Under the pieces are notes generated by a model, which was given only the letters and a program-made list of their open reading frames with translations, had not been told where the DNA came from and searched no databases. Position numbers and translations under genes: made by a program. From Mariprofundus erugo (GTDB lineage Bacteria; Pseudomonadota; Zetaproteobacteria; Mariprofundales; Mariprofundaceae), in the NCBI RefSeq assembly GCF_005818865.1, contig NZ_VBRY01000006.1, positions 1 through 64,000 on the forward strand: DNA of 64,000 bases, in the 5' to 3' direction. Below are positions 60,963-64,000 of this stretch, piece after piece (the stretch's first letter is position 1; each line of letters starts with the position of its first letter).

Positions 60963-61068
60963 CATTCCCTGTATTCATCAGGGCGAAGCATGATCGGTGA
61001 TGCCGGCTGCTGGCGGTTTTGGCCCGATCATTGCTGACTGATGGCGGGCATGTTTTGCTCATGTACCT

Positions 61069-61992
61069 ATGATGAAGGAGTCTTTTCTTTTGGATAGCAT
61101 CGACGAAAAGGTGATCGGGGCCGGTATCAGTGGCTTATCGGCCGGGGGCTGCGATGGTCCGCCGGCGACCGGCAAATCCAGACGGATTATCATGTTTTGC
61201 GATCTTCGTGACTCCACCGATATTCTGTCGAATTTTGAGCAGGGAAAATATGGTAAGCACACAGATGGCGGCCACTGTTTCACCTATGAGAAGTTCATTT
61301 TTGATGTGCATAAAACCTCGTATGAATATCTCTATCTGGGTCATAATAAAACGCATACGGAAATTTATGGCGATGGTCTGATGGCGATTTTTCCCGAGGA
61401 CAACACCAACTATATTTTGGAAAATATCTACAGCCTGACCAAGCAGATGCGTGTGTATAACGACTCCGAAGGAGTCGGTGTGGTTCGCCCCAGTATTGAT
61501 ATGGGGTTCGGTATTACCGTGGCGGATATTACGCTGGTCTATTACTATCTTGATCAGCGCTACCATCCAATTGGTATGGGGGTGCATGAGGCGGCGAGAA
61601 TTGAGGGTGTATCAAAGTTTTACGATGCCCGTGTACTGATTTCCGAGCGATTCTTTCACGATACCGTTGCCTATATCGATGCGGATCCGAGATTTTCGTA
61701 CCGCTTTATTGACCGGGTTTGCCTGAAGAATTTTCATGAGCCGGTTTCGCTGTATGAAATTCTGGTAGATAATGATCCTCGTTTTGATCAGAAAATCAGA
61801 TCGGTACCGCTTTATTCAGAGGCATATGACAAATATTGTGCAGGCGATTGGCAGCAGGCCAGGGAGCTGTTCCTCCGGGTGTATCACGATTACGGTTTGG
61901 GGACGGGGCTGGTCATGGCCAATCGTTGTGAGCTGCTGGTTCAGCACCCGCCGCAAGAGTGGTGTGGTGTCTGGAGCCTGCAGGACAAGTAG
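61069..61992 (+). CDS. Class III nucleotide cyclase-like protein
   Basis: A 307-residue soluble protein. Cyclase homology domain at about 38-225: IIMFCDLRDSTDIL (first metal Asp), HTEIYGDGLMAIFPED (second Asp), and HPIGMGVHEAARIEG where the family has VIGxxVNxAARLE. The transition-state Asn is His here (VHEAAR) while the Arg remains; the adenine-reading Lys is Glu (TEIYGD). It may be a degenerate or altered-specificity cyclase. The C-terminal part (YSEAYDKYCAGDWQQARELF) has a TPR-like stretch. Its start is MMKESFLLDSIDEKV (ATG 61069 or 61072). Confidence 0.7.
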   Translation: MMKESFLLDSIDEKVIGAGISGLSAGGCDGPPATGKSRRIIMFCDLRDSTDILSNFEQGKYGKHTDGGHCFTYEKFIFDVHKTSYEYLYLGHNKTHTEIYGDGLMAIFPEDNTNYILENIYSLTKQMRVYNDSEGVGVVRPSIDMGFGITVADITLVYYYLDQRYHPIGMGVHEAARIEGVSKFYDARVLISERFFHDTVAYIDADPRFSYRFIDRVCLKNFHEPVSLYEILVDNDPRFDQKIRSVPLYSEAYDKYCAGDWQQARELFLRVYHDYGLGTGLVMANRCELLVQHPPQEWCGVWSLQDK

Positions 61993-62010
61993 TTATCGGG
62001 CTCCATCGTC

Positions 62011-62334
62011 ATGGACGGAAAACACATTTTTGTAGCGCCAGATCAGATGGATCCGGCATTGTCGCTCAGGGACTTGCTGGCAGGCTGCCTCACCACATTG
62101 CCGGGAGAGTGCGGCGGAGCGGGCAAATGTGGTTGTTGTCTGGTGGCGATTGTAGCCGGTGAGTGTTCGGGCCTGACCCCTGCTGAGCAGAGCATGCTTG
62201 TTGCAGATGAAATCAGCTGCGGCTGGCGTCTGGCTTGTCAGGCGATCCCCGAAGGGGAGGTCGAGCTGATCGTGATCGGGAGAGAGGATGAGTACACAGA
62301 TGAAAGCAGTCGAGGTGCCTGTGCAGAACCATGA
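62011..62334 (+). CDS. Plant-type 2Fe-2S ferredoxin-like protein
   Basis: A 107-residue protein. The cluster ligands are seen as [16 protein letters not shown] (C-x5-C-x2-C) and the distal Cys in [15 protein letters not shown]. It fits a small 2Fe-2S ferredoxin, of the type that donates electrons to a partner enzyme. The last 46 bases overlap the start of the aminopeptidase gene. Which oxidoreductase it serves is not evident from the neighbours. Confidence 0.8.
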   Translation: MDGKHIFVAPDQMDPALSLRDLLAGCLTTLPGECGGAGKCGCCLVAIVAGECSGLTPAEQSMLVADEISCGWRLACQAIPEGEVELIVIGREDEYTDESSRGACAEP

Positions 62335-63628
62335 TTTTGTAAGCGGATTACTGGATTTTATTACACGTTCACCGACACCGTTTCATGCCGTGGCTGTCAT
62401 GGTTGAGCGCTTGCTGCAGGCAGGCTTCACCCGCCTGCAGGAGAGTGATGCATGGATGCTTGAGCAGGGGGGGCTCTGTGGTCGTTTTTTTATTACCCGC
62501 AATGACTCCTCGATCATCGCATTCCGCCTGACCGGCCCTTTGACCGAGCATGGAATTCATATGGTGGGTGCCCATACCGACAGTCCCTGCCTGCGGGTAA
62601 AGCCCAATCCGGTGCTCGCTGCAGGCAAGTATCTGCAGCTGGGGGTCGAGGTATATGGCGGCGCGCTGCTGAACCCATGGTTTGACCGCGATCTTTCGCT
62701 GGCAGGCCGTGTCAGTTTTATCGATGCAGACAACCATATCGCCCATCGTCTGATCGACTGGCACAAAGCCATTGCGGTGATTCCAAGCCTTGCCATTCAT
62801 CTGGATCGTGAAGTGAATGACAAGCGTAGCATCAATCGCCAGACCGATCTTCCACCTGTGCTGATGCGGCAGGATGGCGGGATGGCTGAGGATGGTACGG
62901 CATTTCATGCGCTGCTGCTTGCCAGAGTCAATGAAGAGATGCCCGATGATCTCCCCGCAGCGGCCAGGATTCTCGACTATGAGCTGAGTTTTTATGATAT
63001 GCAGGCGCCTGCCGTGGTCGGCTTGCAGGATGATTTTATTGCTGCTGCACGCCTTGATAATCTGCTCAGCTGTTATACCGGTCTGATGGCATTGATCGCG
63101 GATGAGCATGGTCATAATGCGCTGCTGGTCTGCAATGATCATGAGGAGGTGGGCAGTATGTCGGCAGCCGGCGCTCAGGGGAATTTCCTGAAGTCGGTGC
63201 TCTCCCGCCTGTGTGGCAGTGATGAAGCGATGGCGAGAATGATGGCGACTAGCATGATGATGTCGGTGGATAATGCCCATGCCGTTCACCCCAACTTTGC
63301 CGACCGTCATGATCAGAATCATGGACCGGTGATCAATGAGGGGCCGGTGATCAAGGTCAATGCCAATCAGCGCTATGCCACCAATAGTGAAACCGGTGCG
63401 ATGTTCCGGCAGTGGTGTGCTGCTGCAGGTGTGCCGGTGCAGTCGTTTGTCGTCCGTTCGGATATGGCGTGCGGCAGTACAATCGGGCCGATTACAGCCA
63501 GTGAGCTGGGGGTGCGGACCGTGGATGTCGGGGTTCCAACCTGGGCCATGCATTCGATTCGTGAGCTGGCCGGCTGTCAGGATGCATACAATCTCTATCG
63601 TGTGCTGTTGCACTACTTCGCCAATTGA
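62288..63628 (+). CDS. apeB: M18 aspartyl aminopeptidase
   Basis: A 446-residue cytoplasmic metallopeptidase. AGAGAGG precedes ATG 62288. Motifs: [15 protein letters not shown] at the N-terminus, [18 protein letters not shown] (zinc His and Asp), [20 protein letters not shown] (catalytic Glu pair), [20 protein letters not shown] (Asp and His), and [15 protein letters not shown] near the end. It removes N-terminal acidic residues and forms a large tetrahedral oligomer in the family. Overlaps the ferredoxin gene and the next gene (TGATG). Confidence 0.93.
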   Translation: MSTQMKAVEVPVQNHDFVSGLLDFITRSPTPFHAVAVMVERLLQAGFTRLQESDAWMLEQGGLCGRFFITRNDSSIIAFRLTGPLTEHGIHMVGAHTDSPCLRVKPNPVLAAGKYLQLGVEVYGGALLNPWFDRDLSLAGRVSFIDADNHIAHRLIDWHKAIAVIPSLAIHLDREVNDKRSINRQTDLPPVLMRQDGGMAEDGTAFHALLLARVNEEMPDDLPAAARILDYELSFYDMQAPAVVGLQDDFIAAARLDNLLSCYTGLMALIADEHGHNALLVCNDHEEVGSMSAAGAQGNFLKSVLSRLCGSDEAMARMMATSMMMSVDNAHAVHPNFADRHDQNHGPVINEGPVIKVNANQRYATNSETGAMFRQWCAAAGVPVQSFVVRSDMACGSTIGPITASELGVRTVDVGVPTWAMHSIRELAGCQDAYNLYRVLLHYFAN

Positions 63629-64000
63629 TGACCGGAGAGCGGAGCGGGGTGGCACCGGATTGCAGCAGGGTGCTGGCAGAGCATGGCCTGAATCTGCAGG
63701 CTGTCTTTAATCTCTCTGATTTACCCGATGGGATTCGTGCATCGATTGCCGGGGTGAGAGATGTGCACACATACAGACAGATGATCGTGTTCGGCCATGG
63801 CGGCCCCGCTCTCTGGCGATCGCTGTCGGCATCCGGTTGTATGCAAGGCGAAAATCCGGTCGATCACTTTTCGGCAGAGATCGTGGCCCGCTATTTTGCC
63901 AGCGAGAATCCTGATCATCGCTATTGTCTGTTGTATCCGGACAACCAGTTACTGCTTCCTTTGCAGCAACTGGGGGAACTGGCCGGCTGGCATCACCCGT
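63628..64000 (+). CDS. Conserved hypothetical protein, cut by the window end
   Basis: ATG 63628 overlaps the apeB stop (TGATG) and the frame stays open to base 64000 (124 codons). The sequence (NLQAVFNLSDLPDGIRASI, RQMIVFGHGGPALWRSLSA, VDHFSAEIVARYFASENPDH, RYCLLYPDNQLLLPLQQLG) resembles a conserved group of small proteins often annotated with epoxyqueuosine reductase-like or cobalamin-trafficking (MMACHC-like) folds. That likeness is from memory and weak. Its C-terminal half is outside the window. Confidence 0.6.
   Translation, partial: MTGERSGVAPDCSRVLAEHGLNLQAVFNLSDLPDGIRASIAGVRDVHTYRQMIVFGHGGPALWRSLSASGCMQGENPVDHFSAEIVARYFASENPDHRYCLLYPDNQLLLPLQQLGELAGWHHP

Noticed and set aside
62369-63655. 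428-codon minus-strand frame opposite the M18 aminopeptidase
   Set aside because: Shadow frame; motifs of apeB on the plus strand are complete.

Overview
The window looks like a chromosomal stretch of a free-living, signalling-rich Gram-negative proteobacterium, roughly 54-55% GC by eye. It has Cpx-like envelope stress genes, Uup, valS, radA, cvpA-purF, a nadC-birA-coaX operon, SlyD, a Zur-like regulator with a ZIP transporter, NodIJ-type ABC genes, and many hybrid sensor kinases and nucleotide cyclases. Type III pantothenate kinase, Acr3, ODP-GGDEF signalling and this gene mix would fit a Zetaproteobacterium (Mariprofundus-like) or a relative. That placement is inference from gene content; no 16S rRNA gene is present.

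Layout. 1-1.5 kb: 5'-truncated IS1182-family transposase followed by a beheaded HD-GYP fragment. 1.5-12.8 kb: core genes (ODP-GGDEF cyclase, 3D-domain protein, valS, an outer-membrane barrel, cpxA/cpxR-like genes divergent from a CpxP/Spy-like gene, uup). 12.8-19.25 kb: an AT-richer accessory zone. Here headless Rhs/YD-type C-terminal tails, each followed by a probable immunity gene, are separated by copies of one inverted-repeat-bounded element. I read that element as a deletion derivative of a REP-associated (Y1/RAYT-like) transposase gene. Remnants of IS256- and IS110-like elements lie between. 19.3-22.3 kb: a TolQ/MotA-TolR/MotB-like ion-motor pair with a long coiled coil, then acr3. 22.4-26.25 kb: a decayed island ending at two initiator tRNA genes, with an integrase remnant, an 18-bp copy of the tRNA 3' end at the far side, a TPR-sulfotransferase gene bracketed by 56-bp direct repeats, and tandem duplications. 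26.4-50.3 kb: signalling block (four hybrid kinases, a REC-cyclase next to a CpdA-like phosphodiesterase, an ArsC-like protein lacking its nucleophilic Cys, Zur/ZIP, SlyD, a lytic transglycosylase, NodIJ, periplasmic DNA ligase, RNase H, radical SAM protein, ArfB). 50.5-64 kb: housekeeping genes (nadC-birA-coaX, murein peptidase plus TolA/SPOR-like protein, radA, cvpA-purF, a lipase, a second cyclase-like protein, a ferredoxin, M18 aminopeptidase, and a gene running off the end).

How it works together. The strongest theme is envelope and second-messenger signalling: c-di-GMP from the ODP-GGDEF protein, cyclic nucleotide made and degraded by neighbouring genes at 29.6-31.8 kb, and several phosphorelay kinases. 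The most unusual region is 12.8-19.25 kb, which I interpret as a silent or semi-silent store of polymorphic-toxin tails and immunity genes whose boundaries coincide with the transposase-derived repeat.
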